Source: Tropicimonas sp033101155 (GTDB taxonomy: Bacteria; Pseudomonadota; Alphaproteobacteria; Rhodobacterales; Rhodobacteraceae). From it: a DNA stretch of 64,000 nucleotides. Shown here one piece after another: positions 36,126 through 45,802 of this stretch. The position numbers and the translations under genes are program-made. Location: positions 106,702-170,701 of the forward strand of contig NZ_JAWMPX010000009.1 of assembly GCF_033101155.1 (NCBI RefSeq), given 5' to 3'. Each line of letters begins with the position of its first letter. The first letter of the stretch is position 1. Under the pieces are notes generated by a model that saw nothing but the letters and a program-made list of their open reading frames with translations, had not been told where the DNA came from and searched no databases.

Positions 36126-38063
36126 TCACGCTCCGATCAGGTGTCGATAGATCTGCGGCAAGGCTTGTGTGAGCTTGTCGGGATCTGCGACGACCTCGAA
36201 GCCGCCTTGGCCGAAGAGCCGCGGGAACCAGCTTTTTGCGCTCTTGTCGACGGTCACGCCGAAGACGGATTGCCCGGCGCGGCGCGCCTCGCGCACGGCC
36301 ATGCGGGTGTCCTCGATGCCGTGGCGCCCCTCGTAATGGTCCAGATCGTTGGGCTTGCCGTCGGTGATCATCAGCAGCAACTTGCGTTTGCGTGTCTGCG
36401 TCGCGAGTTCGGCACTGGCATGCCGCATCGCCGCTCCGAGCCGGGTGTAGAAGCCGGGCCTCAACCCGCCGATCCGTTCCTCGACGATGCGTGACATCGG
36501 TTCATCGAAGCGTTTGCAATTCTGAACATAGACCCGGTGCCGTTTGAGCGAGGAAAAGGCGTTGATGGCGAAATCATCGCCGCAGGCATCCAGCCCCCAG
36601 GCCATCGCGTCCAGCGCCTCGCGCTCGATATCGATCACCGCGCGCCCGGACACCGCGCTCTCGGTCGAGCGCGACACGTCGAGCAGGATGGAAACCGCAA
36701 GGTCGCGCGCCTCGGGCCGGGACTGGGTCCATATCCTCTGCGTGCCGCGCCCGGTCGCGCGCCAGTCGACCTGCGCGCGGACCGTGGCGTCAAGATCGAG
36801 CGCATCGCCGTCCAGGTGGCCGCGCGTGGTCACGCGTCCCGGGCGCAGCGCCTCGAACTGGCGTTTCACCGACCGGATGCGCCGGGCGGATCGCGGGTCG
36901 CGCGCGTAGTCTTCGAATTCCGGGCGGGCTTCGGCGGTGCTGGCCAGAACGCGGACATGATCCGGAAGGTAGGATCCGGTGCGGGCGTCCCATTCCGGAT
37001 AGGTGCATTTCGCGGAGAGCCGCTCGCGATCCACATCCTCGGGGGCGAGATCGAGATGCAGTTTCAGACGCGTGGCCGGAGCCTTGGAAATCTGGCCCAG
37101 TCCGATTTCGTCCTGATCGTCAGCGGCTTTTTTCGCATCGTCATTTTCGTCGTCATCGACGCGGCGGTTGAGGTTCAGGAACTCCGCCCAGCTCAGGATC
37201 GCTTCGAACTTGTGCAGGATCAGGCTGTCCTGCCGTTCGGCCTGGTCGGCCTGACGGCGGCGGGCGCGAACCGTCTTGTCGCCGGCCTCCTCGGACGTGC
37301 CATCCGTCTCGCGCGTCTCCACGTCATCCCCGGCCGAGAAAACCACTTCGCGCAGGTCGGGCCAGAGCGGCACCGGACGAAATGGACGATAGCCGCGCGG
37401 AGCCGTGATGCCGGAGAGCTCGCCCGAGATCATGGCATCTTGAAGCGCTTGCACTTCGGGCGGGAGGGCTGCCGGATCGCCGAGCATGTGCCGCAGGAGC
37501 ATCTCGATGCGGGCCTCGGTGACCGGCAGCGTGGGCGTGGGTCTCTGGTGCAACGTGCCGTCGCACAGGGCTGTGTGGAGGTCGCGCAGGCCGGGGGCGG
37601 CGTCCAGAGCTGCGCCGGTCATGCGGTTGGCCGCCTGCAAGGCGCGCAGGTCGGCGCGCAGGGGGTCCTCCTCGGCGATCCGGTCGGGGGCGTGTGCGAT
37701 GGCCGCCGTCAGCCAGAGATAGAGCGCGGCATTGGCCTCGCGGGTCGGAAAGACCGCGAGGCGGGCTGGCAAGCGGAGGATTTCACCGTCGAAACTCGCG
37801 CGCGGCGTGGTCTCGATCTCGGTCCCGAGGCGGCGCAGGAAGCTCAGCCTGTGGCGGGATATCTCGTTGGAGACCGGGCGCAGCTCGACCGCATGGCTGC
37901 CTCCCAACCCGCGAAACAGGACCGCCAGCCGCCCGGAGACCTCGGAGAGATCGACGGCGGCGCCGTGGTGCTCCTCGGGCGCATCGAGGCGGCTGGCAAA
38001 GGCGTGCCACAGTTTCCCGACGGTTTCCTCGGGTTCCCATGGCTCGAACGCGACCCCGCTCAT
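36126..38063 (-). CDS. norD: NorD, VWA-domain activation protein
   Basis: 645 residues. Partner of NorQ in activating NO reductase, probably metal insertion. The C-terminal von Willebrand A domain (about 440-640) has a MIDAS motif DVSRSTES and MITDGKPND. The middle region is charged and low in complexity (DDDENDDAKK). The start at 38063 follows AGGACCGG; the longer frame overlaps norQ. Confidence 0.92.
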   Translation of the reverse strand: MSGVAFEPWEPEETVGKLWHAFASRLDAPEEHHGAAVDLSEVSGRLAVLFRGLGGSHAVELRPVSNEISRHRLSFLRRLGTEIETTPRASFDGEILRLPARLAVFPTREANAALYLWLTAAIAHAPDRIAEEDPLRADLRALQAANRMTGAALDAAPGLRDLHTALCDGTLHQRPTPTLPVTEARIEMLLRHMLGDPAALPPEVQALQDAMISGELSGITAPRGYRPFRPVPLWPDLREVVFSAGDDVETRETDGTSEEAGDKTVRARRRQADQAERQDSLILHKFEAILSWAEFLNLNRRVDDDENDDAKKAADDQDEIGLGQISKAPATRLKLHLDLAPEDVDRERLSAKCTYPEWDARTGSYLPDHVRVLASTAEARPEFEDYARDPRSARRIRSVKRQFEALRPGRVTTRGHLDGDALDLDATVRAQVDWRATGRGTQRIWTQSRPEARDLAVSILLDVSRSTESAVSGRAVIDIEREALDAMAWGLDACGDDFAINAFSSLKRHRVYVQNCKRFDEPMSRIVEERIGGLRPGFYTRLGAAMRHASAELATQTRKRKLLLMITDGKPNDLDHYEGRHGIEDTRMAVREARRAGQSVFGVTVDKSAKSWFPRLFGQGGFEVVADPDKLTQALPQIYRHLIGA

Positions 38064-38073
38064 GGTTCCGGTC

Positions 38074-38874
38074 CTACCCGAACACGGCCGTGACGAGGTC
38101 GAGCAAACCGCGTTTGACGTCCTCGTCATCGGTCAGTGGCTCGATCATCGCGGCAAGCACGGCCCGTTCGACGCCCATGCCCCGCGCAATCAGCATGCCG
38201 GCATAGACGACCAGACGGGTCGAGACGCCCTCTTCGAGGTCCTGCCCCTTGAGCGCGCGCAGCTTGCCGGCAAGGCGCACGAGCGCACGCACCTGCTCCT
38301 CGCCAAGGCCGCTTTCCTGCGCCACGACCCGGACTTCCAGGTCCGGTGCCGGGAAATCGAATTCCAGCGAGATAAAGCGCTGCCGCGTGGAGGGCTTCAG
38401 CGTCTTCAGGATATTCTGGTAGCCGGGATTGTAGGAGGCGACGAGCATGAAGCCCGGTGCGGCCTCCAACTCCTCGCCCGTGCGGTCGATGGGAAGGATA
38501 CGACGGTCGTCCGTGAGTGGATGCAATACGACTGTCACGTCCTTGCGCGCCTCCACCACCTCGTCGAGATAGCAGATCGCGCCTTCCCTGACCGCACGGG
38601 TCAACGGGCCATCCACCCAGACGGTCTCGCCGCCCTTGAGCAGGTAGCGCCCGATCAGGTCCGCCGCTGCCAGGTCATCGTGGCAGGCGACGGTGTAAAG
38701 CTTGCGGCCGAGCCGCTGCGCCATATGGGTGACGAAGCGGGTCTTGCCGCAACCGGTCGGCCCCTTCAGCAGGACCGGCAGATTGTTCGCATGGGCTGCC
38801 TCGAAGACCGCGCATTCGTCGGATTGGGGCAGGTAGAAGGGGGCCTTCGCCGCCCCCTCCGGTGTCTGTGTCAT
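38074..38874 (-). CDS. norQ: NorQ, AAA+ ATPase for NO reductase activation
   Basis: 266 residues of the MoxR/CbbQ group. Walker A GPTGCGKT, Walker B AICYLDEVVEAR, sensor ASYNPGYQN. Works with NorD to mature NorB. The start is uncertain: in-frame ATG at 38886 or a GTG at 38895 that overlaps the norB stop are alternatives; 38874 gives the usual N-terminus. Confidence 0.92.
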   Translation of the reverse strand: MTQTPEGAAKAPFYLPQSDECAVFEAAHANNLPVLLKGPTGCGKTRFVTHMAQRLGRKLYTVACHDDLAAADLIGRYLLKGGETVWVDGPLTRAVREGAICYLDEVVEARKDVTVVLHPLTDDRRILPIDRTGEELEAAPGFMLVASYNPGYQNILKTLKPSTRQRFISLEFDFPAPDLEVRVVAQESGLGEEQVRALVRLAGKLRALKGQDLEEGVSTRLVVYAGMLIARGMGVERAVLAAMIEPLTDDEDVKRGLLDLVTAVFG

Positions 38875-38891
38875 GGATCCATCCATTTCGA

Positions 38892-40262
38892 TCACTCGGC
38901 CGGAACGTCGGCGGTGTCACCGGCGTCGATGATTTCCTTGCGGGGAACGCAGACCGCGTAGATGAAGAGCAGCACCCCGAGCACGACCGCGATGCCGGAG
39001 CCGAACCGCATCCAGTAGAACAGCGCCAGCTGGTCCTGCACGTCCATGAAATACTCGCCATTCACCCGTTGCAGGTGGGTCTGGAGCGTGCCGGCAAAGG
39101 TCAGCACGAAGGTCATGAAGACCATGCCGCCCGACATCAGCCAGAACGATGCCATGTTGAGAACCTGGTTATAGGGATCGCGGCCCTTCAGGATCGGCAT
39201 GGCATAGGTAAAGATGGCAAGGTTGAGCGAGACATACGCGCCAAAGAAGGCGAGGTGGCCATGGGCGGCGGTGATCTGCGTGCCGTGGGTGTAGTAGTTC
39301 ACACCATGCAGGGTATGCATGAAGCCCCAGACCCCGGCGCCGAAGAAAGCGAGCGTGGCACAGCCGAGCGACCACAGAAGCGCAGCCTTGTTGGGGTGGT
39401 CCCGGCGGCCCTTCCAGACCATGACGAAGGCAAAGGCCATCATGGCGAAGAAGGGAACAACTTCCATCGCGCTGAAGATCGAGCCGATCCACTGCCAGTA
39501 GCCTGGCGTACCGATCCAGAAGTAGTGGTGACCGGTCCCGAGGATGCCTGAGAAGAGCGCGGCGGCGACGATGACATAGAGCCATTTCTCGACGATTTCG
39601 CGATCCACACCGGTCAGCTTGAGCATCAGGAAGGCAAGGATCGACGCCATGATCAATTCCCACACGCCTTCAACCCAGAGGTGCACGATGTACCACCAGT
39701 ACATCTTGTCGAGGGAGAGGTTCTCGGGGTTGTAGAAGGAGAAGAGGAACAGCAGCGCCAGCCCCCAGAGGCCGAGCAGCAGGATATTGGTGATCGCGGT
39801 CTTCTTGCCCTTCAGCACCGTCATCGAGACGTTGTAGAGGAAGATCAGCGCGGCGACGACGATGCCGACCTTGACCCATTTGGGCTGCTCGATGAACTCG
39901 CGCCCTTCCTTGCCCAGGAGCCAGTTGCCCTCGAACAGGTTGAACATGTAGGTCACGACCACGCCCGCCGTTCCGACCACGAGGATCAGCAGTTGCAGAT
40001 AGGCCAGCTTGGTCGAGTGGATCTCCCGCTCGGCCTCTTCCGGGATCAGGAAATAGGCCGCGCCGAAGAAGCCGCAGATCAGCCAGACGATCAGCGAATT
40101 GGTGTGCAGCATCCGCATGATGTTGAACGGCAGCAGCTCGCCGAGGAAGTTGGGCGAGACATAGACCCAGCCCATCACGAGCCCCATCGTGACCTGCACC
40201 GCGAAGAGTGCCATCGCGACAGCGAAATAGGCCAGGGCGATTTTCTGTGATTGGTATTTCAT
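38892..40262 (-). CDS. norB: Nitric oxide reductase large subunit NorB
   Basis: Reduces NO to N2O with electrons from NorC at a haem b/Fe-B centre in the membrane. 456 residues, 12 helices. Haem and Fe-B histidines are visible in NIMRMLHTNSL, VHLWVEGVWE (with the conserved Glu), GTGHHYFW and ITAAHGHLAFFG. No quinol-oxidase extension, so a cytochrome-linked cNor. Starts 16 bp after norC. Confidence 0.97.
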   Translation of the reverse strand: MKYQSQKIALAYFAVAMALFAVQVTMGLVMGWVYVSPNFLGELLPFNIMRMLHTNSLIVWLICGFFGAAYFLIPEEAEREIHSTKLAYLQLLILVVGTAGVVVTYMFNLFEGNWLLGKEGREFIEQPKWVKVGIVVAALIFLYNVSMTVLKGKKTAITNILLLGLWGLALLFLFSFYNPENLSLDKMYWWYIVHLWVEGVWELIMASILAFLMLKLTGVDREIVEKWLYVIVAAALFSGILGTGHHYFWIGTPGYWQWIGSIFSAMEVVPFFAMMAFAFVMVWKGRRDHPNKAALLWSLGCATLAFFGAGVWGFMHTLHGVNYYTHGTQITAAHGHLAFFGAYVSLNLAIFTYAMPILKGRDPYNQVLNMASFWLMSGGMVFMTFVLTFAGTLQTHLQRVNGEYFMDVQDQLALFYWMRFGSGIAVVLGVLLFIYAVCVPRKEIIDAGDTADVPAE

Positions 40263-40278
40263 TTCTTGGTCCTCTCGC

Positions 40279-40731
40279 TCAGCCGGCGTCGTTCGGCGGC
40301 CAGTCCTGGGCGTCGATCTTGTCGGTCCAGATCAGGAAATTGGTGAGGTCGCGGTATTCATCATCCGAGAGGCCGAAATTCGGCATCTGGCGGCGCCCCT
40401 CGATTCCGGTTGGCATGGCGTCCATCCAGCCCTTCAGGGCTTCGAACGCGCCCTCCGGGTCTTCGAGAACGCCCCAGCGGGTCATCACATTGCCAACCTC
40501 GGGAGCGAAATAGGCGCCTTCCCCAAGGATCGTGTGGCAGTTGATGCAGGCATTGTCTTCCCAGATCCGTTTGCCGCGCGCCACGCTGTCGTCGAGCGTG
40601 TTCACGTCCGTGGAATGGTTGACGATGTAGAGATGTGAGTGGACCGAGAGGCCCACGAAGATGAGGATGAAGAACAATGACCCGCCATAGAAGATGTTGC
40701 GGGCCATGCTCTTGGTCATGACATCGCGCAT
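40279..40731 (-). CDS. norC: Nitric oxide reductase cytochrome c subunit NorC
   Basis: 150 residues: N-terminal membrane helix (ARNIFYGGSLFFILIFVGLS) and one haem c at CINCH. Delivers electrons to NorB. Its ATG at 40731 follows GGGAG and gives MRDVMTKSMARN, as in Paracoccus NorC. First gene of the operon; a Dnr-type site lies 64 bp upstream. Confidence 0.96.
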   Translation of the reverse strand: MRDVMTKSMARNIFYGGSLFFILIFVGLSVHSHLYIVNHSTDVNTLDDSVARGKRIWEDNACINCHTILGEGAYFAPEVGNVMTRWGVLEDPEGAFEALKGWMDAMPTGIEGRRQMPNFGLSDDEYRDLTNFLIWTDKIDAQDWPPNDAG

Positions 40732-40794
40732 TGCGCGCTCCCTTGCGAAGCGTTGAAGATGCGCCAAGGATGAGGGGCCGGAAGCCTGCCTGCC

Positions 40795-40808
40795 TTAACG
40801 AAAGTCAA
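40795..40808. promoter_or_regulatory. Dnr/NnrR site before norC
   Basis: TTAACGAAAGTCAA fits TTRAC-N4-GTCAA. It lies 64 bp before norC. The 18-mer around it (40792-40809) is repeated exactly at 42229-42246 before nnrS. Confidence 0.78.
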
Positions 40809-40931
40809 GCCAGGTGAGTGTTTCTAAATTGCTATTAAAAACATATGGATAGGTGCCTGTTTTCACCCGCCAAGCCCCTGTCGAGGCGATGTAGGGGAGG
40901 GCGTGTTGCTGGAAGGGGAACGGGAGTCCGC

Positions 40932-42131
40932 TCAGCCTTGTCGGGCCGGGCGCGGCGCCGTGACGATTGGCAGGACCGAAATCGTGTAGAGGGTGAAGGC
41001 AAGGATCCAGCAGCCCCCGGAGGCCAGCACGAGCGGGAAATAGAGATCGCCGCTCATCTCGGAACTGATCCAGCGGAGCACCGCGCCGGCCGCAACAAGG
41101 AAATAGGCCACCGCAACCGGTCCGGGCGCGATCAGCGCTCGCCCGGAATGGCCAAGCACCGCCCGGCTCATGACGGCGAGGGTCATGCCTCCCACGGCGC
41201 CGATGCCCAGCAGATGCAGGGCCGCGACCTCGCTGCCCAGCCCGAACCCGGCCAGCCCCCAGAGCACCAGCCCGGTGCCCAGCATCGCCATGCCGAGATG
41301 CAACGCCAGCAGGATCGGCTGGCCCAGCGTCCAGCGTCCCCGCCAGCGTGACAGGCGCGCCAGTTGCACCAGACCCGACAGGATGGCGAGCGCGCCCACT
41401 GCGCGCTCCGGCAGGCCGAACAGCAGCGTCAGCGGCAGCGCGATGGCCAAGGCCAGCCCCAGCTTGCCAAGGGTTTCCGTCGGGTGTGGCCAGCGGCTTT
41501 CCGGCAACTCGACGCGCTTCATCGCGTTGCGGGTGAAGGCCGGCGTCACGCGCCCGCCCAGCACCGCGATCATCGAGCACAGGCCCAGAAGCCCGGCGCG
41601 CATGCCGGTGTCGAGAGTGTCGGAGGTCAGGCCCATCCATTCCAAGTGTACCAGAAGGTTGCCGACCCAGACCATCGACAGGAAGAGAACGAACATCACG
41701 TTTTGCGGCTTCGGCCTCTTCGCCAGTTGCGCCGCGATCTTGGCGATCAGGATCGGCAGGAAGGCCAGGTCCAGCACAGCGACCAGCCCAGCAGGCAGAG
41801 CCCCCGAGTACCAGATCGCCAGCCGCCCGAGCAGCCAGATGCCCGCGGTCACGATGACGAAGATGTGTCGTGCAGCTTGCGTACCGGTCCAGCTTGGCAC
41901 GGCCGTCAACAGGAAGCCGCCAAGGGCGGTGCTGCCATAACCGAAGATCATCTCATGCGCGTGCCACTGGTGCGGCGTAACGGCAAAAGGCATCTCGTTT
42001 ATCGTGCCGCCGAGATACTGCACGCCGAGCCATGTCTCCCAAATGAGGCCGGAGACCACTGCAAAGAGCCCCGCAGCGAGAAAGAAAACCCGGAAACCCT
42101 CGGAGAAGAAGATGCTCAGACGCGCGGTCAT
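40932..42131 (-). CDS. nnrS: NnrS, haem-copper membrane protein
   Basis: 399 residues with 12 predicted helices. Family members bind haem and copper and protect cells from NO-linked stress. His residues in PHQWHAHEMIFGYG (after helix 2) are family ligands. The ATG at 42131 follows GAGGAA; 64 extra codons upstream are not protein-like. A Dnr-type site is 101 bp upstream. Confidence 0.9.
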   Translation of the reverse strand: MTARLSIFFSEGFRVFFLAAGLFAVVSGLIWETWLGVQYLGGTINEMPFAVTPHQWHAHEMIFGYGSTALGGFLLTAVPSWTGTQAARHIFVIVTAGIWLLGRLAIWYSGALPAGLVAVLDLAFLPILIAKIAAQLAKRPKPQNVMFVLFLSMVWVGNLLVHLEWMGLTSDTLDTGMRAGLLGLCSMIAVLGGRVTPAFTRNAMKRVELPESRWPHPTETLGKLGLALAIALPLTLLFGLPERAVGALAILSGLVQLARLSRWRGRWTLGQPILLALHLGMAMLGTGLVLWGLAGFGLGSEVAALHLLGIGAVGGMTLAVMSRAVLGHSGRALIAPGPVAVAYFLVAAGAVLRWISSEMSGDLYFPLVLASGGCWILAFTLYTISVLPIVTAPRPARQG

Positions 42132-42231
42132 GGTGACGATTCCTCGTGTCAATTGTGAACCGTGCTGCGACGGAAAGCCGGCGGCTTTGGACACATGAGC
42201 TTCGCAATAGGCCGGCATACCCGCCGTGGCC

Positions 42232-42245
42232 TTAACGAAAGTCAA
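42232..42245. promoter_or_regulatory. Dnr/NnrR site between nnrS and a small gene
   Basis: TTAACGAAAGTCAA, identical to the norC site. It lies 101 bp before nnrS and 114 bp before the divergent 85-residue gene. Confidence 0.72.
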
Positions 42246-42358
42246 GGCAGCGGGCCGTGGGTCGCGCGACCATCGGGCATCATCCCCGCTTCCTGCAGAG
42301 AGGCAGACATGCCCCCGAGACACGCCCGTGCAACACCCTTTCCGCCCGTGAGCGCCAG

Positions 42359-42616
42359 ATGACGCGGACGGACGGACGCTGGTCGGTCGCGAAACTTGCG
42401 CTGCTGCTATACCCCTTCGCGGCGGCGGCCGTTGCCATCAATCTCTTCATGCTCGGCCTGATGGGGCAGGCGATTGGCTTGCCGACGCTCTCGCCGATGC
42501 TGGCGATCTGGCTCTGCCTGCCGCTGGGCCTGCCCGCCGGCTGGTTGGCCGCGCGCTGGGTCCGCGGTCTGATGGATGAGGCCGACGGTGTGAAGCACGG
42601 ATCGCAGGGCGAGTAG
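42359..42616 (+). CDS. Small membrane protein divergent from nnrS
   Basis: 85 residues with two predicted helices (about 14-36 and 43-63) and a charged C-terminus. Unrecognised. The ATG at 42359 has a weak GAG ribosome site. It shares the Dnr-site region with nnrS, so it may be induced with the nitrogen oxide genes. Convergent with nosX. Confidence 0.6.
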   Translation: MTRTDGRWSVAKLALLLYPFAAAAVAINLFMLGLMGQAIGLPTLSPMLAIWLCLPLGLPAGWLAARWVRGLMDEADGVKHGSQGE

Positions 42617-42646
42617 ACCACGCCGCGCAGCATGCGCCCGGTACGG

Positions 42647-43576
42647 CTATGCCAAGGCTTCCAGCCGGGCCGTCGGGAAGGCGGCGATTGCCGCGTGCAC
42701 GTCCTCACTGGACAGCAGGCAGCAGGCGGTCGAGAGGCCATCGGCAATCGCGGCCCGTCCGGCGCTGACCGAAACAAGCCCGTGCCGCGTCTCGGACGCG
42801 CCGGTTTGCGGGTCAAGGATATGGCCAACCTTTCCCTGTGCATCGAGAAGCGTGCCGGAGGGCGCGGAGGTGGCCAGCGCCCGGTCCGTCAGCTTGACGC
42901 GCCGGACGACCGTCCCATCCGGCCGCGCCACGCCCGCGGTCCAGGCTGCACCATCCGCGCGGGAGCCGCTGGCGGCGATCTCGCCCATGTCGATCAGGAC
43001 ATCCCGCAGGCCTCGTCCGTGAAGCAGCGCCGCGATCTTGTCGGTGATATAGCCTTGCGCGATGCCGTTGAGCGTCAGTGCCATGCCGGGGCGGGCGAAG
43101 GCGACTTGTTGCGGATCAACGCGCAGCGCCGTCCACCCGGTCCGCGCTTGTGCCTCTTCCATGCCCGTCGCATCCGGGGTCCTTCCCCGCACGGCTGCTT
43201 CGGCCCGGAGCTGCCAGAGCGGCTGGATCGTCGGGTCGAATGCGCCCCGTGTCACGGAATGCAGCAGGCCGGACAGGCTCAGGACCTCGAGCAATTCGGC
43301 GGGCGGATGGTCGAGACGCCCGGTGCGGTTCAGGCGCGACAGCGAGGATTGGGTCTCGTGGAGACTGAAGATCGCCTCCAAGCGACGGAGCTCCGCCGCG
43401 ACGGCGGCAAAGACGGGGCGCGCGCGCGCGGCATCGATCCCCTCAAGCCGCATGCTGGCTCCGGCGCCGAGCGCCGTCCCGCGCCAATGGGCGCCCCGTG
43501 GGCCGGCAAGGGCCGGCGTCGCGGCGGCAGAGGCCGTGATCGCCAGGAAACGCCGACGCGACAGCGAAGTTCTCAT
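42647..43576 (-). CDS. nosX: NosX, ApbE-type FAD:protein FMN transferase
   Basis: Attaches FMN to NosR in the periplasm. 309 residues; Tat signal with SRRRFLA at 6-12. ApbE motifs: LNGIAQGYITDK, DMGEIAASG, HILDPQTG. Starts inside the nosL stop (ATGA). Last gene of the nos operon. Confidence 0.92.
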   Translation of the reverse strand: MRTSLSRRRFLAITASAAATPALAGPRGAHWRGTALGAGASMRLEGIDAARARPVFAAVAAELRRLEAIFSLHETQSSLSRLNRTGRLDHPPAELLEVLSLSGLLHSVTRGAFDPTIQPLWQLRAEAAVRGRTPDATGMEEAQARTGWTALRVDPQQVAFARPGMALTLNGIAQGYITDKIAALLHGRGLRDVLIDMGEIAASGSRADGAAWTAGVARPDGTVVRRVKLTDRALATSAPSGTLLDAQGKVGHILDPQTGASETRHGLVSVSAGRAAIADGLSTACCLLSSEDVHAAIAAFPTARLEALA

Positions 43577-44088
43577 GAGGGATGCTCCAGATGCTGATCC
43601 AGATCGACGGCCCCGATGGCGGCATCGTCCGGAATAGTGTCGAGCGGCATCAACGCGCCGCCATATTGATCGATGAAGGTCTGCGCGGCGTCCCGGTGGC
43701 CGAAAGGCACGATCTCCGGCGCACCCATGCCACCGGCAACGCCTGCTCCAACGACAAAATGGGCGGCATTGGCGGCGATCCAGTTCTCGGTGCCGGGCAT
43801 GGCCCAGGACGCCGCCGCCCCCATGTCACTGACATAGATTGCGAGGATATCGGCGTCCCGTTCCGGGCTCTTGAGATAGGCGACCATGTCGCGCACCTGG
43901 GCAAAGAAGATCGGCGCCGGGTACCCCGCGAGATGGATCTGCCCTTTCGGGCCGCCATGTTCAGCCACGTTCATCTGGCAGAAATAGCTCAGGGCCGTGT
44001 CGGTCATCGGGGTCGGGTCGGGGATCTCAGCGACCTCTTCCTTGCAGGCCGCCAGCAGGAGCAGGCAGGGGAGGAGCAGATACCTCAT
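43573..44088 (-). CDS. nosL: NosL, copper chaperone lipoprotein
   Basis: Supplies Cu(I) to NosZ. 171 residues; lipobox LAAC with Cys15. Copper-site segment FCQMNVAEHGGPKGQI has the Cys, Met and His of the family. Overlaps nosY and nosX by ATGA. Confidence 0.93.
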   Translation of the reverse strand: MRYLLLPCLLLLAACKEEVAEIPDPTPMTDTALSYFCQMNVAEHGGPKGQIHLAGYPAPIFFAQVRDMVAYLKSPERDADILAIYVSDMGAAASWAMPGTENWIAANAAHFVVGAGVAGGMGAPEIVPFGHRDAAQTFIDQYGGALMPLDTIPDDAAIGAVDLDQHLEHPS

Positions 44089-44909
44089 GGCTCCAGCCTC
44101 CGAAACGCGGTTCGGGCCATGGCGAACCCGGCCACGAGCCAGACGCCAAGCGAGACCGGGGCGGCCCAGGCCGGAAGGCTGGCCGAGACCCCCGCCATGC
44201 CCGTGGCCAAGGCCACGTCGGGCGAGGCGGCCATGTTCCAGAGCCGGAACGCGTCGGCCGGGTTGGCGGCGAGGACCCAGGGGAACACGTGCTGGGTGAA
44301 ATAGCCGCCCGAGTCGACGACCACCGCGCCCAGAAGCCCCAGATCGTAGAGCACAACGAAGACCAGCCAGAGCGCGGCCGACATGCCCGCCGCCGCCGCC
44401 GGGCTGCCGGCGAGCGCAGAGAGCATGTAGCCGAAGGCGAGGAAGACAGCGCCCAGCAGGATCGACGTGCCGATCAACCGCAGCAGCGCCAGCACGCTTT
44501 GCGTCCCCGCGCCGCCGGTGGCGCCCGCGATCGCGCCCGCCGTGCCGAAGCCGACGATCATGGCAAAGGCAAGGGCTGCGAGATGGGCGAGGTATTTGCC
44601 GCCAAGGATCTCGCCGCGCCCGGCGGGGTAGGAGAGCAGCAGCGCGAGACTGCCACGGTCGGCTTCCCCGGCAATGGAATCGAAGCTCATCATCAGCGCC
44701 AGAAGCGGCGCGAGATAGACCGAGAGCGTGGTCATCGAAGCCACGGCCACGGTCAGGCGATCCGCGCCCAGCGTGCCGGTCGGGGCAGAGCCAGCGAAGG
44801 TCAGCGCCAGCGCGAAGAGCAGCATGATCAGGGTTGCAAGGAACAGCCAGCGGTTGCGGCGCACGATCAGCGCTTCCGTGCGGGCGACGGCGAGGATACG
44901 GCCGATCAT
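44085..44909 (-). CDS. nosY: NosY, ABC transporter permease
   Basis: 274 residues, six predicted helices, ABC-2 type. With NosF and NosD it supports Cu-Z assembly in NosZ. Conserved FDSIAGEADRGSLALLLSYP coupling segment. Overlaps nosF and nosL. Confidence 0.93.
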   Translation of the reverse strand: MIGRILAVARTEALIVRRNRWLFLATLIMLLFALALTFAGSAPTGTLGADRLTVAVASMTTLSVYLAPLLALMMSFDSIAGEADRGSLALLLSYPAGRGEILGGKYLAHLAALAFAMIVGFGTAGAIAGATGGAGTQSVLALLRLIGTSILLGAVFLAFGYMLSALAGSPAAAAGMSAALWLVFVVLYDLGLLGAVVVDSGGYFTQHVFPWVLAANPADAFRLWNMAASPDVALATGMAGVSASLPAWAAPVSLGVWLVAGFAMARTAFRRLEP

Positions 44910-45802
44910 TGGACGGTCTCCTGTGCGTAATGGCGATAGAGGTCTTCCAGACGCGGCGGGGTCATCTCGATATCTTCCACCGCGTCGGACATGGCGGCGA
45001 AGCGGCGAAGCTGGTCCATCTTGGCTTCAGGCGCGCAGAGCAGTTCCACTGACGCCCCGTTGATCCGCTGCCCACCAGTATCGGCGGCGATGCGGTCAGC
45101 CTCGCCGTGGCGGGCGCGGATGCGCAGCCTGGTCGGCAGGCCGGCCCGCTGGGAGAGGCTCGCGAGCGTGTCATCGGCCACCAGCTTGCCCTTGCGCAGG
45201 ATCGCGATGCGGTCCGTGCGGGCTTCGACCTCGGTCAGGGCGTGCGAGGCGACAAGGACAGCGGTGCCTTGTGCGGCCAGCTCGTCGATGATGGCATAGA
45301 GTTCCTGACGGGAGATCGGATCGAGCCCGCTTGTCGGCTCGTCGAGCAATGCGACGGCGGGTTTGCCCAGCAGCACCTGCGCGAGGCCGAGCCGCTGCCG
45401 CATTCCCTTCGAATAGGTGCCGATCCGGCGATCCGCCGCGTCCGCCAGCCCGACCCGCTCCAGCAGTCCGGCCACGGGGGTTGTTCCAACCCCGGCCAGG
45501 CGGGCAAAGAGGGCAAGCTGGTCGCGCCCGGTGAGGGATTTGTGAAAGCTCACCGCCTCCGGCAGGAAGGCGGTGGCAAGGCGCGCGGCGGTGCTGCCGG
45601 GCTTGGCACCGGCAATGCGGATCGTCCCGCCATCGAGCTTCGTCAGCCCGAGGATCAGCTTCATCAGCGTCGATTTTCCGGCGCCGTTATGGCCCAGCAG
45701 GGCCACCCGTTCGCCGGGCGCCAGCGTCAGGCTCACGGAGTCCAGCGTCAGCTGATCAGCGCGCCGCTTGCTGGCGCTGTCGATTGTCAGGATGTCAGTC
45801 AT
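44906..45802 (-). CDS. nosF: NosF, ABC transporter ATPase
   Basis: 298 residues. Walker A GHNGAGKS, signature YSKGMRQRLGLAQVLLG (family form SKGMRQR), Walker B VALLDEPTSGLDP. Energises NosDFY. Overlaps nosD by 8 bp. Confidence 0.95.
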   Translation of the reverse strand: MTDILTIDSASKRRADQLTLDSVSLTLAPGERVALLGHNGAGKSTLMKLILGLTKLDGGTIRIAGAKPGSTAARLATAFLPEAVSFHKSLTGRDQLALFARLAGVGTTPVAGLLERVGLADAADRRIGTYSKGMRQRLGLAQVLLGKPAVALLDEPTSGLDPISRQELYAIIDELAAQGTAVLVASHALTEVEARTDRIAILRKGKLVADDTLASLSQRAGLPTRLRIRARHGEADRIAADTGGQRINGASVELLCAPEAKMDQLRRFAAMSDAVEDIEMTPPRLEDLYRHYAQETVQ

